From assembly GCA_016291185.1 (NCBI GenBank), contig JAEFAI010000010.1, positions 7,517 through 71,516 of the forward strand: 64,000 nucleotides of DNA, written 5' to 3'. Shown in pieces: positions 33,677-45,100 of the stretch. The translations under genes were made by a program, and so were the position numbers. Source of the DNA: Bacteroidales bacterium. GTDB taxonomy: Bacteria > Bacteroidota > Bacteroidia > Bacteroidales > UBA932. Every line of letters starts with the position of its first letter. Position 1 is the first letter of the stretch. Below the pieces are notes generated by a model. It did no database searches, had not been told where the DNA came from, and saw nothing but the letters and a program-made list of their open reading frames with translations.

Positions 33677-35080
33677 ATGAAGGAAATACTTCGTACCAAA
33701 GTGAAGGACCTGCTCCAGATGAAGGCAGGTCAGGAGGTGCTGGCCAAAGGTTGGGTCAGAACCAAGAGAGGGAATAAGGAAATCGCATTCATCGCGCTGA
33801 ACGACGGATCGACCATCAAGAATGTCCAGATCGTCGTGGATAAGAATGCCGAGACGGAGCCGGTGCTTGCACAGATCAGCACGGGCGCCTGCATTTGCGT
33901 GCGCGGCAATCTCGTCGAGTCCGTGGGAAGCGGCCAGGCGGTTGAGATCAAAGCGGAGCAGATCGAGGTGTATGGCACCTGCGATCCGATGCGCTATCCT
34001 CTCCAGAAGAAAGACACTTCCTTTGAGTATCTGCGCACGGTCGCACACATGCGCCCGCGGACCAATACCTTCGGAGCCATCTACCGCCTGCGCAGCCAGA
34101 TGGCCTTCGCCATCCACGAGTATTTCCACAGCAAGGGCTTTGTGTATCTGCACACGCCCCTGATCACCGAATCCGACTGCGAAGGCGCCGGCCAGATGTT
34201 CCAGGTCACGACGCTCGATCTCGAGAACGTGCCCCGCGACAAGAAGGGTCGTATCGATTACGGAAAAGACTTCTTCGGCAAGCAGACCAGCCTGACCGTC
34301 AGCGGTCAGCTCGAAGGCGAGCTCGGCGCCACCGCACTCGGTGAGATCTACACCTTCGGCCCCACCTTCCGTGCCGAGAACTCCAACACCCCGCGCCACC
34401 TCGCGGAGTTCTGGATGATCGAGCCAGAGATGGCGTTCTACGACATCAAGGACAACATGGACCTGGCCGAGGACTTCATCAAGCACCTCGTCTCCTACGC
34501 GCTTGAAAACTGCATGGACGATATCCAGTTCCTGAACGACCGCTACGATCCCGAGCTGATCGAGCGCCTGCGCAGCGTCATCGGCACGGAGTTCGTGCGC
34601 CTCGAGTACACCGAGGGCATCCGCATCCTCGAAGAGGCCGTCAAGAACGGTGTCCAGTTCGAGTATCCGGTGGCCTGGGGCATCGACTTGCAGAGCGAGC
34701 ACGAGCGCTACCTCGTGGAGAAGCATTTCGGCAAGCCGGTCATCCTGACGGGCTATCCCAAGGACATCAAGGCCTTCTACATGAAACAGAACGAGGACGG
34801 AAAGACCGTCCGCGCCATGGACGTCCTTTTCCCGAAGATCGGTGAGATCATCGGTGGTTCCGAGCGCGAAGCTGACCTCGGCAAGCTCGAGGCCCGCATT
34901 GACGAGCTTGGCATGAGCCGCAAGAACCTCGAGTGGTACATCGACACGCGCCGCTTCGGCAGCTGCCCGCACAGCGGCTTCGGCCTGGGCTTCGAGCGTC
35001 TGCTGCTCTTCATCACCGGCATGCAGAACATTCGCGACGTCATCCCGTTCCCGAGAACGCCAAAGAATGCGGAGTTTTAA
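33677..35080 (+). CDS. asnS: asparagine-tRNA ligase
   Basis: Class IIb aminoacyl-tRNA synthetase. N-terminal OB-fold anticodon domain (about 15-115: [20 protein letters not shown]), then the catalytic core with [20 protein letters not shown] (motif 2) and [15 protein letters not shown] (motif 3). [17 protein letters not shown] is typical of AsnRS rather than AspRS. 467 aa, full length. Followed by udk after 12 nt. Confidence 0.96.
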   Translation: MKEILRTKVKDLLQMKAGQEVLAKGWVRTKRGNKEIAFIALNDGSTIKNVQIVVDKNAETEPVLAQISTGACICVRGNLVESVGSGQAVEIKAEQIEVYGTCDPMRYPLQKKDTSFEYLRTVAHMRPRTNTFGAIYRLRSQMAFAIHEYFHSKGFVYLHTPLITESDCEGAGQMFQVTTLDLENVPRDKKGRIDYGKDFFGKQTSLTVSGQLEGELGATALGEIYTFGPTFRAENSNTPRHLAEFWMIEPEMAFYDIKDNMDLAEDFIKHLVSYALENCMDDIQFLNDRYDPELIERLRSVIGTEFVRLEYTEGIRILEEAVKNGVQFEYPVAWGIDLQSEHERYLVEKHFGKPVILTGYPKDIKAFYMKQNEDGKTVRAMDVLFPKIGEIIGGSEREADLGKLEARIDELGMSRKNLEWYIDTRRFGSCPHSGFGLGFERLLLFITGMQNIRDVIPFPRTPKNAEF

Positions 35081-35092
35081 CCTTTATTCATT

Positions 35093-35713
35093 ATGCTAGT
35101 CATCGGCATCGCCGGCGGCTCAGGCTCCGGCAAAACCACGGTTGTCAAGGCCATCACGGACAAGCTCCAGGGCAAACGTGTGGTAGTGATCCCCCAGGAT
35201 TCCTACTACAAGGATTCCAGCGACCTCTCCGACGAGGAGAAGCGCGTCCACAACTTTGACCATCCGGACGCGATCGAATGGGACCTGCTGTGCAGCCAGC
35301 TGTGTGATCTCAAGCACGGTAAGGCCATCCAGCAGCCCGTCTATTCCTTCATTTCCTGTACCCGCTCCAAGACCGAGACCAAGCTCGTGGAGCCGGCCGA
35401 CGTGATCATCATCGAGGGCATCCTCATCTTCACGTGCAAGGAGCTCCGCGAGCAGATGGACATCAAGATCTTCGTGGACGCCGACGATGACGACCGACTG
35501 ATGCGCGTCATGGCGCGCGACATCAGCGAGCGTGGGAAAGATGTGCATTGGGTCATCGAGCGTTACTCCCGCACCGTCAAGCCGATGTACCTGCAGTTCA
35601 TCGAGCCCAGCAAGCGCTACGCTGACATCATCATCCCGCAGGGCGGACACAACAAGGTGGCGATCGACGTGATCACCGCCACCGTCGAGAAATCCCTGGA
35701 GGAACACGCCTAA
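35093..35713 (+). CDS. udk: uridine kinase
   Basis: Pyrimidine salvage kinase that makes UMP/CMP from uridine or cytidine. P-loop GGSGSGKTT (residues 8-16), NFDHPDAIEWD and IIIEGILIF are present. 206 aa, standard length. The TonB-like gene starts 3 nt after the stop. Confidence 0.95.
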   Translation: MLVIGIAGGSGSGKTTVVKAITDKLQGKRVVVIPQDSYYKDSSDLSDEEKRVHNFDHPDAIEWDLLCSQLCDLKHGKAIQQPVYSFISCTRSKTETKLVEPADVIIIEGILIFTCKELREQMDIKIFVDADDDDRLMRVMARDISERGKDVHWVIERYSRTVKPMYLQFIEPSKRYADIIIPQGGHNKVAIDVITATVEKSLEEHA

Positions 35714-35716
35714 CAT

Positions 35717-36445
35717 ATGCGCCGGCTCTCCCAAGAAGAAAAGGCAGGCATTTACACCACCGTGATTGTTCACCTCGCGGTGGTGATTGTATTATTGGTC
35801 GCCGGTCTGGACTGGAGCATCCGGAAGGAAAACAGCTTCGTGCTGGATTTTTCCGCTCTGGAGGAGAAGGAGCGCCTGCAGGAAGAGATCGAGCGGCTGG
35901 AGCAGGAAGCGGCCTTCAAGGAGAGTATAGCACAAATGCTGGAGCAGGAGTTGCAATCAACGCCCGTTCGCGGCATCGCGGTCGATCGCGGCGCGTTGAA
36001 GGACGACCGCGGCACCGATGCGGAGCAGCTCTATAAAGACGCACAGCGCCTTCAGGAGGAGCTCTCCAAGGGCTATTCAGTACCGGAGGAGGATGTGGCC
36101 GATCCGGGCCCGGTAATCCCCGAGAAGAAAGAACAGAAAAAGCAGGAACAGAGTACGTATAGCGGCCCGTCCGTCGTATCTTACTTCTTAGAAGGACGCA
36201 AGGCCAGCCACCTGCCAATCCCGGCTTACCGCTGTCTTGGTGCCGGGCAGGTTACGGTGCTCATCACCGTCAATCCTGGCGGAACCGTCATCGATGCGAA
36301 AGTCGATGATGCCGTATCTTCAAAGGACGGATGTCTGCGCAATTTCGCCGTACGCGCCGCCCGTCTCTCCAAGTTCTCCGCCCAGGCGGACGCCCCCGCC
36401 AAGCAGCAAGGCAACATCGTTTACGAATTCGTCGCACAGTATTAA
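35717..36445 (+). CDS. TonB-like energy transducer protein
   Basis: 242 aa. One N-terminal membrane helix (IYTTVIVHLAVVIVLLVAGL), a coiled-coil (about 48-80: EEKERLQEEIERLEQEAAFK), a charged/Pro-rich middle, and a C-terminal domain (about 165-242) with GAGQVTVLITVNPGGTVIDA and the strand IVYEFVAQ, which fits the TonB C-terminal fold in a Bacteroidota variant. It would link the Exb motor to outer-membrane receptors; the exb cluster lies 2 kb upstream. Not a canonical PxxP-linker TonB. Confidence 0.72.
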   Translation: MRRLSQEEKAGIYTTVIVHLAVVIVLLVAGLDWSIRKENSFVLDFSALEEKERLQEEIERLEQEAAFKESIAQMLEQELQSTPVRGIAVDRGALKDDRGTDAEQLYKDAQRLQEELSKGYSVPEEDVADPGPVIPEKKEQKKQEQSTYSGPSVVSYFLEGRKASHLPIPAYRCLGAGQVTVLITVNPGGTVIDAKVDDAVSSKDGCLRNFAVRAARLSKFSAQADAPAKQQGNIVYEFVAQY

Positions 36446-36589
36446 TCGCCGGTCCCCCCTCGCGGGCGGCCGGAAATTATTTTTCGTGCAGTTGCTCGAA
36501 AAACCAATTTCCGCTCCGCCCTCCACAACGCCTACGCACGACCAGCGAAAGACCCCACCGACTGCCGCAACACCGCATAACAAAAATGT

Positions 36590-36657
36590 TTCCGCCCGGC
36601 AATCGGAGCGAAGCGACCGAGGGGGTGCCGGGGGATTCTTCCCCCGTCATAGCGGAA
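36590..36657. repeat. three-way-junction-like inverted repeat element
   Basis: Outer stem TTCCGC (36590-36595) with GCGGAA (36652-36657). Inside, CCGGCA (36596-36601) pairs with TGCCGG (36626-36631) around a smaller TCGG/CCGA hairpin, and a G5/C5 hairpin lies at 36630-36645 (competing by 2 nt). No coding role seen. Confidence 0.55.
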
Positions 36658-36684
36658 GCGATGTGTCTCCTTTTTTGGCAGAGC

Positions 36685-36716
36685 AAAAAAAAAGGGGACA
36701 CTCCTGGTGTGTCCCC
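36685..36716 (-). terminator. orphan leftward Rho-independent terminator
   Basis: GGGGACAC (36694-36701) pairs with GTGTCCCC (36709-36716); on the - strand it is followed by nine T. No complete - strand gene lies upstream of it, so it ends either a small RNA or a lost gene. Confidence 0.7.
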
Positions 36717-36737
36717 CGAAAAACCAATTATTAACCG

Positions 36738-36833
36738 TTAGTATCCAGGATATTGTTTAAGGATAGGATTGCCTTTTGATCTTGATTCAAAGGTAGCAAT
36801 GGACGGGGAAAATAATGTTGCATATTGTCCCAA
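36738..36833 (-). pseudogene. possible 3' remnant of a SusD-like gene
   Basis: Read on the - strand, the 3' end of an open stretch (36738-36884, no ATG) gives FESRSKGNPILKQYPGY and a TAA stop. NPxLxQxPGY/W is the usual C-terminus of SusD/RagB outer-membrane lipoproteins, and the terminator at 36685-36716 lies where the 3' end of such a gene would have one. The rest of the gene is absent. Base composition is poorer in GC than in the neighbours. A chance match cannot be excluded at this length; the TACCTTTG at 36788-36795 (-) would instead suit a small-RNA promoter. Confidence 0.35.
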
Positions 36834-36835
36834 AT

Positions 36836-36879
36836 AAGTGTATTTTTGTAAAAGTGACCTCAGAAAGTGTATTTTTGTA
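36836..36879 (+). promoter_or_regulatory. tandem promoter-like repeats before the AraC regulator
   Basis: AAGTGTATTTTTGTA occurs twice (36836-36850 and 36865-36879), 29 bp apart, each containing the -7 box TATTTTTG (36841-36848; 36870-36877). The second box ends 18 nt before the ATG. Two promoters or an operator pair. Confidence 0.6.
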
Positions 36880-36894
36880 CGAAATTATGTCCAA

Positions 36895-39732
36895 ATGAAG
36901 CGATTTTTACGCCTATTCGGGATGATTGGCCTGATTTACCTGGCTGAGCCTGCCTTCGCACAACCGCCACACACGTTTACCCGCTACGGGCGGGAAAACG
37001 GTTTCAGCGGCACCACGGTCGAAGACATGGCGCAGGACAGCCACGGGCAGTTGTGGCTCGCCACCTGGGGCGGGCTTTATTCCTTCGACGGTCGGACATT
37101 CCAGAACTACCGAACGGACAACCCTGAGGATCGCAACAACCCCCGCAGCAATCATTTCGTCAACGTCGAGGCCCTCTCCAACGACGAGATTCTGGCCTTG
37201 TCCTATGATAACCGCCTCTACCGTCTCAATCCCCAGAAGCGCGTCCTGGACCCGGTGGACCGCAAGGGGGAGGGCATCCAGGCGATGTTTCGGCCGGAAG
37301 GGGACGAATTGTACTTTCTGACATCGGACAACGAGGTGCTTGACGCCTCTTTCTCCCATTTCTGCCGGGTCCGCGAGGATGCGACGGTCCAGGCCATTAT
37401 CTCCTATCAGGATTTCGACACCTGGATACTGACCGACAAGGGGATTTACCGCAACCGCCTGATGACGACGGACACGCCCGCCTTTTGCGCCGAGATGACG
37501 GACAACGCCCTGTATATCGGCTCGGCAGGCGGAGAGCTGATGCGCTTCCAGGAAGGGCAGCTCAGCACGCTTCCGACCCGCCTGCGCGGCAACATCACCT
37601 TTATCACCCGCGTACCGGACCGCTCGGAGCTGCTTCTCGGCTCGGACCGGCGCGGCATCGTAGCACTGGACCTGAACAACGGGATACAATACATCGTCGT
37701 CCAGGAGGATACGGACGGAGAAAGTCGCAACTATTCCTGCGACAAGGACTTTAGCGGCATTCTCTGGGTTTTCCCCGAGCAGGGGAGCCTGTCCTGGTAC
37801 AACAAGGACAACCGGAAACTTTACCCCTCCCTGGGTGCAGAACCCCGGCAGGGCTGGAATTCAGAAACGGGCATCACCTCGTTCCTGGTCGACCGGCAGG
37901 GCAACCTCTGGCTCGGATCGAACTGGGGCGGGCTGGAGCGCATTGTCTTCCATCGGGACCATTTCAACCTCCACTCCATCGACGGGAGCGGGCAGGTGGC
38001 GCAGGAGAACAGCGTCCGCGCCCTGCTGCAGGACGAGAGCGGCCGGATCTTCGCCGCCACGCGGGACGGTCGCATGCACGTGCTGGACGCTACTTTGCGC
38101 GAGCGCGCATCCTGGCGTCTGGAACGCCCGGCCTATTCCCTCACGCGCACGCACGACGGCAAGCTCTGGGCGGGCACCCGCGGCGCCGGCCTGCTGGAAA
38201 TGAGCCTGCAGGACGACGAGCAGATGCGCTACAACGTGGTTCGCTACCCAAAGGACGATCTCTTCTACGGCCCTAACAGCAATGATATCTTCTCCCTGCT
38301 CGAAGACAGCTCCCACCGCCTGTGGATCGGTACCTTCGACGACGGCATCGCCTACGTGGACCTGGACAAGACGGAGCGGATGTTCATCAGCAAGCGCAAC
38401 CGGCTCAGTTTCCCGACCGACCGGCGCAACCGCATGCGCTGCCTCGCGCTCAGTCCGGACGGCCGGCTTTACGCCGGCGGCCAGATGGGCCTCTTCGTCT
38501 GCGACCACCCCTTCGGCGAACCGGAGAACATGCATTTCGAGCGCTTCCCGGAGATCGTCGATTACGACATCCAGCATATCCTCTTCACCAAGGAGGGCGA
38601 CCTGTACGTCTGCTCCTACGGAGCCGGTCTGCTTAAAATGGATAGCGGCGAGCCCGACAGCAACTTCCGCACCTGGACCGCGAACGACGGACTGCTCTCC
38701 AATTATGTCCTCTCCGCCATCGAAGACGACGCGGGCAACCTCTGGATCGCCACGCAGGCCGGCCTCAACCGCTTGAATCCGCAGACCGGCAGCCTCATCG
38801 GCTTCCCTTACGAGCGACTCGGACACGCCTTCCGTTTCAACGAAGGCACCCCCACTCGTCTGCAGGACGGCAGTATCTGCTTTAACACTTCGGCCGGCAT
38901 CCTCTATTTCGACCCCACGGAAATTCTGAACGACGACTACGTCCCGGAACTGCTCATCCAGAGTTTCTACGTCTCCGGCGTACGCCGCGACGTGGACGAG
39001 GCAACGCCCGTGCATATCCTTCCCAAAGACGGTATTCGCGTCCAGATGACGGCCGTAGACCTGACCGCCCCGGAGCAGATCCTTTATTCTTACAAGCTGG
39101 ACGGCGTGGACAAGGATTGGGTCCCCCTGGGAAACCGGACCTCGTTGAGCATCGATCCCCTGCCCCCCGGCAGGTACACCCTGCACATCCGTTCGACCAA
39201 CGGTGGCGGCCTCGAGGTGGACAACGAGCGGAGATTTGTCATCATCGTTCGGCGCAACCTCGTAAAAACCGGCTGGTTCGCTATCTTTACCCTGTTGCTT
39301 GTCGGGCTCATCGTCTTCCTGCTCACGCGCCGTTGGAGGAGCCAGGTTTCCGAGTTGTCCGGCGAGGCCGAAAATCCCGCCCTGCGTGGCCTGCACGGGG
39401 AGGACCGCCGCTTTGTAGAGACTTTCACGGAGTATCTGGAGGCTCACCTGGATGACGGCAATCTCGACGTACCGCAGATGTGCGAAGGCCTGGGCGTCAG
39501 CCGCTCCGTGCTATTCGGCCGCTGCCGCACCCTGCTGGGGACGACACCGGCCACCTTCCTGCGCCGCTTGCGGCTTGAACGCGCGCAGGCGCTCATCCGC
39601 GAAGGCGGGCGGTCGATGACCGATATCTCTTATGCCGTGGGCATCAACGATCCCCACTATTTCAGCAAGATCTTCAAAAAGGAATTCGGCATGACGCCGA
39701 GCGCGTTCAAGCAGCAGACACCCGATCAATAA
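36895..39732 (+). CDS. transmembrane propeller/Y_Y_Y regulator with AraC DNA-binding domain
   Basis: 945 aa. Signal/anchor [20 protein letters not shown], then two-component-regulator propeller repeats (for example [46 protein letters not shown]), a Y_Y_Y domain (about 708-785: [16 protein letters not shown]), one membrane helix (about 792-812) and an AraC-type HTH (about 836-945: [20 protein letters not shown]). This is the sensor and output of a hybrid two-component system without the histidine kinase and receiver domains. It likely senses a carbohydrate in the periplasm. ATG 36895 is chosen over GTG 36838, which lies in the promoter repeats. Ends 7 bp inside the convergent GH95 gene. Confidence 0.88.
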   Translation: MKRFLRLFGMIGLIYLAEPAFAQPPHTFTRYGRENGFSGTTVEDMAQDSHGQLWLATWGGLYSFDGRTFQNYRTDNPEDRNNPRSNHFVNVEALSNDEILALSYDNRLYRLNPQKRVLDPVDRKGEGIQAMFRPEGDELYFLTSDNEVLDASFSHFCRVREDATVQAIISYQDFDTWILTDKGIYRNRLMTTDTPAFCAEMTDNALYIGSAGGELMRFQEGQLSTLPTRLRGNITFITRVPDRSELLLGSDRRGIVALDLNNGIQYIVVQEDTDGESRNYSCDKDFSGILWVFPEQGSLSWYNKDNRKLYPSLGAEPRQGWNSETGITSFLVDRQGNLWLGSNWGGLERIVFHRDHFNLHSIDGSGQVAQENSVRALLQDESGRIFAATRDGRMHVLDATLRERASWRLERPAYSLTRTHDGKLWAGTRGAGLLEMSLQDDEQMRYNVVRYPKDDLFYGPNSNDIFSLLEDSSHRLWIGTFDDGIAYVDLDKTERMFISKRNRLSFPTDRRNRMRCLALSPDGRLYAGGQMGLFVCDHPFGEPENMHFERFPEIVDYDIQHILFTKEGDLYVCSYGAGLLKMDSGEPDSNFRTWTANDGLLSNYVLSAIEDDAGNLWIATQAGLNRLNPQTGSLIGFPYERLGHAFRFNEGTPTRLQDGSICFNTSAGILYFDPTEILNDDYVPELLIQSFYVSGVRRDVDEATPVHILPKDGIRVQMTAVDLTAPEQILYSYKLDGVDKDWVPLGNRTSLSIDPLPPGRYTLHIRSTNGGGLEVDNERRFVIIVRRNLVKTGWFAIFTLLLVGLIVFLLTRRWRSQVSELSGEAENPALRGLHGEDRRFVETFTEYLEAHLDDGNLDVPQMCEGLGVSRSVLFGRCRTLLGTTPATFLRRLRLERAQALIREGGRSMTDISYAVGINDPHYFSKIFKKEFGMTPSAFKQQTPDQ

Positions 39733-42182
39733 GCCGCGCGCAGGGTGATCACTTGCCCCGGCTCGGTCGCGATGTCGTAGAGCTGCGCCTGCGGCGCGAT
39801 GAAGCCGCGCATCGGCGCACGCTCGCTGATCATCGGGCGGGCGATCTCCTGAACCGCAAAAAGCGGGTTGGGATTAGCGCCCTCGGCTTCACGCAGGGGG
39901 ACATCGGAGGTCAGCGCGTCGTACGAGCGCACGCGAAGATTGCCGCCGATCGTGGAGCGCAAGCGCGCTTCGACGATGTGGCCATCTTTCCATTCCAGAT
40001 GTTCCAGCACGAAGCCGCCGCGGGCACGGAGACCCTCCACGCAGCCGTCCGGCAGCGCGTCCGGCAGGGCCGGAAGCAGGTGGACGGCCTCGTCGTGGCT
40101 CTGCAGGAAGAGTTCTGCGATGCCGGCAGTACAGCCAAAGTTACCGTCGATCTGGAACGGCGGATGAGAATCGAACAGGTTGGGATACGTGCCGCCCGTC
40201 TGCCAGCGCCGGCTCGGATCCACCAGGGTCAGCTGGTCCGTGATGAGCTTGAAGGCGTGGTTGCCGTCCAGCATACGCGCCCAGAGGCAGACCTTCCAGC
40301 CCATCGACCAGCCCGTGGAAGGGTCGCCACGCTGGATCAACGTGTTACGCACGCCCTCCGTAAGCACCGGTGTGCGGTAAGGGGAAATCTGGTAGCCGGG
40401 ATAGAAGCCCCACAGGTGCGAGACGTGGCGGTGGTTGTCGGTCGGGCTGTCCCAGTCCTCGAACCACTCCTGCAGCTGGCCGTACTGGCCGATCTGCATC
40501 GGCGGCAGGCGGCGGCGCATCGTCGCGAGCGTGTCGCAGAAAGCCACATCGCAGCCGAGGATGCCGGCCGCGCGCTCGGTATTGGAGAAGAGGTCCGTCA
40601 CGAGCTGGTTGTCCATCGTGATGCCCGCGAACATATTGGTCTTCAGATGCGCCGGACGGTTCTCCGGCGAGTCGGAGGGCGTCACCACGAGGTAGCCCGT
40701 GTTCGGATCTTCCACCAGGAAGTCCACGAAGAACTCGGCCGCGCCCTTCATCAGCGGGTACACCTCAGCCAGATAGGCGTTGTCTCCGCTGTACAGGTAG
40801 CGGTCCCAGAGGTGCTGGCACAGCCAGGCGGCGCCACTCGGCCAGAGGCCGCAGTAGGCGTAGTCCAGCGCGCCCGTGACGCGCCAGAGGTCGGAGTTGT
40901 GGTGTACCACCCAGCCCCGGCAGCCGTACATGTTGCGGGCGGTGTTGGCACCCGTCACCGCCAGCTCGCGGATCATCCGCAGCAGCGGCTCGTGCAGCTC
41001 CGGCAGGTTGGTCAGCTCCGCCGGCCAGTAGTTCATCTCCGTATTGATGTTGGTCGTATAATTGGCGCACCAGGGGGCCATCAGGCTGGCATTCCAGATG
41101 CCCTGCAGGTTGGCCGCCTGTGTGCCCGGCTGCGAGCAGCTGATCAGCAGGTAGCGGCCGAACTGGAAGTAGAGCGAGACCAGCTGGGCATCACGCGTCT
41201 GCGCGAAATTGCGAATGCGTTCGTTGATCGGGGCGTCCGGCACGCCGGAGGGCGCGAAGGCAAGCTTCACGCGGCCGAACTGCTTCTGGTAGGCGGCCAC
41301 GTGTGCGGCGAGCGCCTGGGCGTACTTTTTCGAAGCATTTTTCAGGCTCGCGGCGTTGCGGGCGTACGGATCGGCGTTCACCGTCCGGTAGTCCACGAAA
41401 TTGGTAGCCATCGCGATGTGCAGCAGCAGCTCTGTGGCGCCGTCTACGCGCAGCGTGGAGTCCGTCGCGCTCAGCTTGCCGCCCCGGGTCGTCGCTTTGA
41501 GGTCGTTAACATAGTGAATGGCACCCGGAATGCCGCCTTTCTCAGCCCCCTGCCCCTCCAGGCGGAGCTGGTTCTTTGCGGGCACGCTCAAGTGCGTGTC
41601 CTTCATCGGCGTGGTGAAGCTGAGCTCACAGCTGAGCGCCTTCGGCTGCGACGCCGTCAGGCGGACGATGACGAGATTATCGACAAAAGAAGAGAAAACC
41701 TGCTCGACATACTCCACGCCGTCCACCTTGTAGCGGGTAGTCACCACGGCGCGGTCCAGGTCGAGTTCGCGATGGTAATCCGTCACCGCCCCGCTACGCG
41801 CCGGGAACGCGATTTTCACGGAACCGGCGGTCTGGTAGGACATTTCTTCGCCCACGGGCGAGAGGAAGTTCGCCTCGGCAAGGTCCTGGGCCTGTTCATA
41901 CGCCCCGGCAAAAATCAGGTCACGGACCTTCTGCAGGTTCTTCAGGCCGTTCGGGTTCCAGTTTTCGTACGGGCCGCCCGTCGAGATAGTCTCTTCGTTG
42001 AGCTGAATCTCCTCCGTGTCCGTGCCGCCGAACACCATGGCGCCAATGCGGCCGTTGCCGACCGGCAACGCTTCCTCCCAGTAGGAGGCCGGCTTGTCGA
42101 ACCAGAAGACGTTGGAGGATGTCTGGGCCGACACCGACACGGCGGCGAGCAGGCCCAGCAGCAGGGTGGTTAATTGTTTCAT
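39726..42182 (-). CDS. GH95 family alpha-L-fucosidase/galactosidase, secreted
   Basis: 818 aa with signal [20 protein letters not shown]. The N-terminal domain opens with [20 protein letters not shown], typical of GH95. The (alpha/alpha)6 part holds [22 protein letters not shown] (site of the general acid Glu in GH95) and [18 protein letters not shown]95 enzymes remove alpha-1,2-fucose or related L-galactose from host or plant glycans by inversion. ATG 42182 is used because the longer frame adds residues before the signal. It starts 4 nt after the sensor-kinase stop on the same strand, an unusual partner. Confidence 0.9.
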   Translation of the reverse strand: MKQLTTLLLGLLAAVSVSAQTSSNVFWFDKPASYWEEALPVGNGRIGAMVFGGTDTEEIQLNEETISTGGPYENWNPNGLKNLQKVRDLIFAGAYEQAQDLAEANFLSPVGEEMSYQTAGSVKIAFPARSGAVTDYHRELDLDRAVVTTRYKVDGVEYVEQVFSSFVDNLVIVRLTASQPKALSCELSFTTPMKDTHLSVPAKNQLRLEGQGAEKGGIPGAIHYVNDLKATTRGGKLSATDSTLRVDGATELLLHIAMATNFVDYRTVNADPYARNAASLKNASKKYAQALAAHVAAYQKQFGRVKLAFAPSGVPDAPINERIRNFAQTRDAQLVSLYFQFGRYLLISCSQPGTQAANLQGIWNASLMAPWCANYTTNINTEMNYWPAELTNLPELHEPLLRMIRELAVTGANTARNMYGCRGWVVHHNSDLWRVTGALDYAYCGLWPSGAAWLCQHLWDRYLYSGDNAYLAEVYPLMKGAAEFFVDFLVEDPNTGYLVVTPSDSPENRPAHLKTNMFAGITMDNQLVTDLFSNTERAAGILGCDVAFCDTLATMRRRLPPMQIGQYGQLQEWFEDWDSPTDNHRHVSHLWGFYPGYQISPYRTPVLTEGVRNTLIQRGDPSTGWSMGWKVCLWARMLDGNHAFKLITDQLTLVDPSRRWQTGGTYPNLFDSHPPFQIDGNFGCTAGIAELFLQSHDEAVHLLPALPDALPDGCVEGLRARGGFVLEHLEWKDGHIVEARLRSTIGGNLRVRSYDALTSDVPLREAEGANPNPLFAVQEIARPMISERAPMRGFIAPQAQLYDIATEPGQVITLRAAY

Positions 42183-42186
42183 GGGG

Positions 42187-45100
42187 TTATGCGGTTTTAT
42201 CGTTATCAGGATAGCGGACGGTAAAGCAGGCACCGCCGAGGGTAAAGGACTTGGAGTAGGAAATGGTGGCGCCGCAGCGCTCCAGGATGCTCCGGCTGAT
42301 GGCGAGCCCTAAGCCGGAACCACCGTTCTTGGTCGTGAAATTCGGAGTGAAGAGCTTTTCGACATGCTCGTCGGAGACGCCGGGACCGTTGTCCTCCACG
42401 ACGATATCCCAGAAACCGTCCGTAACGCTTTTGCGCAGCGACACCACGATGCGGCCGTCCGGCGCATCGCCGATGGCCTGCACGGCGTTGCCGAGCAGGT
42501 TGACGAACACGCGCGTGAGCTGCGGCTTCGGGCCACGGATCTTCACGTCCGACAGGCCCAGGTAGTCGAAGCTGATGTTCTCCTTATTGTCGAACATCGA
42601 GATCTCCTCGCGCAGCAACTTATCCAGGACGATGGTCGTCGGCTCCTCGGTATAGAGCTTGGCGAAGGTGGAGAATTCGTTGGCCGTATCGGTCAGGATA
42701 TCAATATGGTCCAGAATCACCTGGCTCGCTTCCTCGAAGCGCGTCTGCCAGGCCGGATCGCCCTTTTCCTTGAGGCGGATGACCCGCTGGAGCTGAAGCT
42801 TCATCGGGGTCAGCGGGTTCTTGATCTCGTGCGCCACTTGGCGCGCCATGCCGCTCCACGCCTTGTCCCGCTCGGCCTGCGCCAGTTTGCGCGAGCTCTC
42901 GGACAGTTCGGAGACCATGCGGTTGTAGGCCTGGACGATGGAGGAAATCTCGTCGTCCCGGTCATAATGGATATATTCCAGGTTGTCCAGGTCGGCGCTG
43001 GCCATCTTGGAACTCATCTCGCTCAGCGGCTTGAACATACGGTCCACGATGCGCGCCACCATAAAGAGCGCCATCAGCAGGAAGAGCAGGAAGAGCGAAA
43101 GGATCGTCACCGAGTGCATGACCGCATCCTCCTCGAAGTCGTAGGTATCTTCGTTATACGGCGAACAGAGGATGGCCACCATCGAGCCGTCGGAGGCGAA
43201 CAGCGGAGCGTACATACTGTAGAACTTCTGCATGCCGAGCCGCTCCTCCTGGATGTAGTGGCGGCGGTTGCGGTACATGATGTTATAGTAGGCCGTCCCG
43301 TTCATCCGCTCCGTGACCATTAATTGTTCGAAGACCATCGGAGTCGTGGTCATCATCAGCACGCCGGAGGGCGTGTAGAGCGTGATGTCGGAGCCGGTCT
43401 CCTTGCCCACGCGCTCCATCAGCACGCGCAGCGACTGCCAATTGATTTCGCTCACGTTTTCCGCATCCTGCAGGCCCGCGTCCATCATGGCGACGATGGA
43501 ACCGATCTTGTCGGACATCACCGTCTGGCGGTTGCTGTTGTTGCGCGAGTACACGAAGAGCACGCTCACGAGCGCCATCACCAGCAGGGTGAGCAGCAGC
43601 GAGGTAAGCAGGACGCCGGAGATCCGCGATTTGAAATAGGACTGCCGGAACACCTGCGGCTTGGGCCGGCGCAGCAGGGCCAGCGAAAGTGCCAGGAAGG
43701 CGATCAGGCCCACCAGGACGCCCGCCATGATGTAGGACAGGACCCCCACGCTGGCGCGTGAAATCACGACGGCTTCCCCTTCGCCCACCACGTACATGAA
43801 ATGCGTGTAGCCTTCCGTCTGCAGGTGCCCGCTTTCGGAGGCGTACAGCAAGACATAGAGATCATCGTCCACGCGCGTCGGATAAGGGTAGTTACCCTTG
43901 TAAGCCTTGATGTCGCGCCCGGAATAACGGGCGTAGGAGTAGCCCGAAGGCAGGTTGACCTGGCCAGGCGTCGAGAAACCGAAAATGCCGGCATAGCCGC
44001 GTCCGCCACGGCTCTCGCGCTGCTCCAGGCGCACCAGCACCCGTGACATCGTCCCCTCTTCGGAGAGATAGAAGAACACGCCGACATAGTACGGGCGTCC
44101 ATTCTCGTGCCGCGCATACAGGAAGCGGGAATTATCGGCAATGGCCACACCGTCCCGCAGCATCGAGCTGAACTCGGCCGCCGCATCGCGGGTGTTGTTG
44201 TATTCGTTGAAGACCCGCGTCGAGACCAGGTAGTCCCGATCGATGCCGGAGAGATAATAATCCGAAATACGGCTCTGAATGGACTGCTCCGTGCCCTCGA
44301 AATGCGAGAGCGCGGACAGGATCATGTCGTCTGCAATCTGCGCCTCGACCCGCCGCAGGCGGAGCTCCAGCGCAATATCCCGGTCGAAGGAAAGCCGGTT
44401 CGCCAACAGGCCCATCCGGTCCTGTTCCTTCTGGAAACCCAGCACGCCGGCCGTCACCACCAGGTAGGCCGCCACCAGCACCGCATACACCACGCGGCCG
44501 GTCAGCGAGAAGGCGTCGAAAGAGCGGCCGTCCGGACGACACAGGGCGGGCGCCGCCAGCTGCAGAAGCAGCGGCACGCTGATCAGCATCGAGATGAAGG
44601 ACAAATACACGATGATGCAGAACGGCGAGAGTTGTCCTAACTTATAGATCTCAAGCGAGAAGCCAGAGTTGAGCGCAATGCTGCGCAGGGCAGACTGGGA
44701 ATAAATGATGACGCCGACCGCCAGGAGAACAACGGAGATCAGGACGGCTATCCGACGCGGGCGCGTATTCATCCAGGCCCAAAGCTTGCGCCGCACCATG
44801 TAGGCGCAGGCCGCGCACATCAGGATCGCGAGGTTGATGATAATCACGGCGCCCAGCGAATACAGCACGTCGCCGCCGGCATAGAGCATCGGCGAGAAGA
44901 CCAGCACGCGACTGCCCGAGAAACGGCCCCAGAAATACAAGCCAGCGAGCAGGATCAGCGCACCGAGCGACACGCAGGCGAAACGTCGCGGCGTGCGCTT
45001 GGCCGACAGGAACAGCAGGAAAGCCAGCAGAATGGCAGCTATCGAAATCCACAGCAGCGGAGTCGCATCCCGACCGGAAGCGCTCAGCGACTCCAGCAGG

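Larger units (their letters stand above)
36446..36894. other. 449-bp gene-poor gap with structured DNA
   Basis: The longest gap in the window. From left to right: a GC-rich stretch after the TonB-like stop, a three-way-junction-like repeat (36590-36657), a terminator pointing left (36685-36716), an A/T-richer stretch that reads like a SusD tail on the - strand (36738-36833), and duplicated promoter-like repeats before the AraC regulator. No complete gene fits. Confidence 0.7.

Noticed and set aside
36446..36589. Small gene or tRNA in the first third of the gene-poor gap
   Set aside because: Short frames here have no start context or recognisable product, and no tRNA cloverleaf could be formed.
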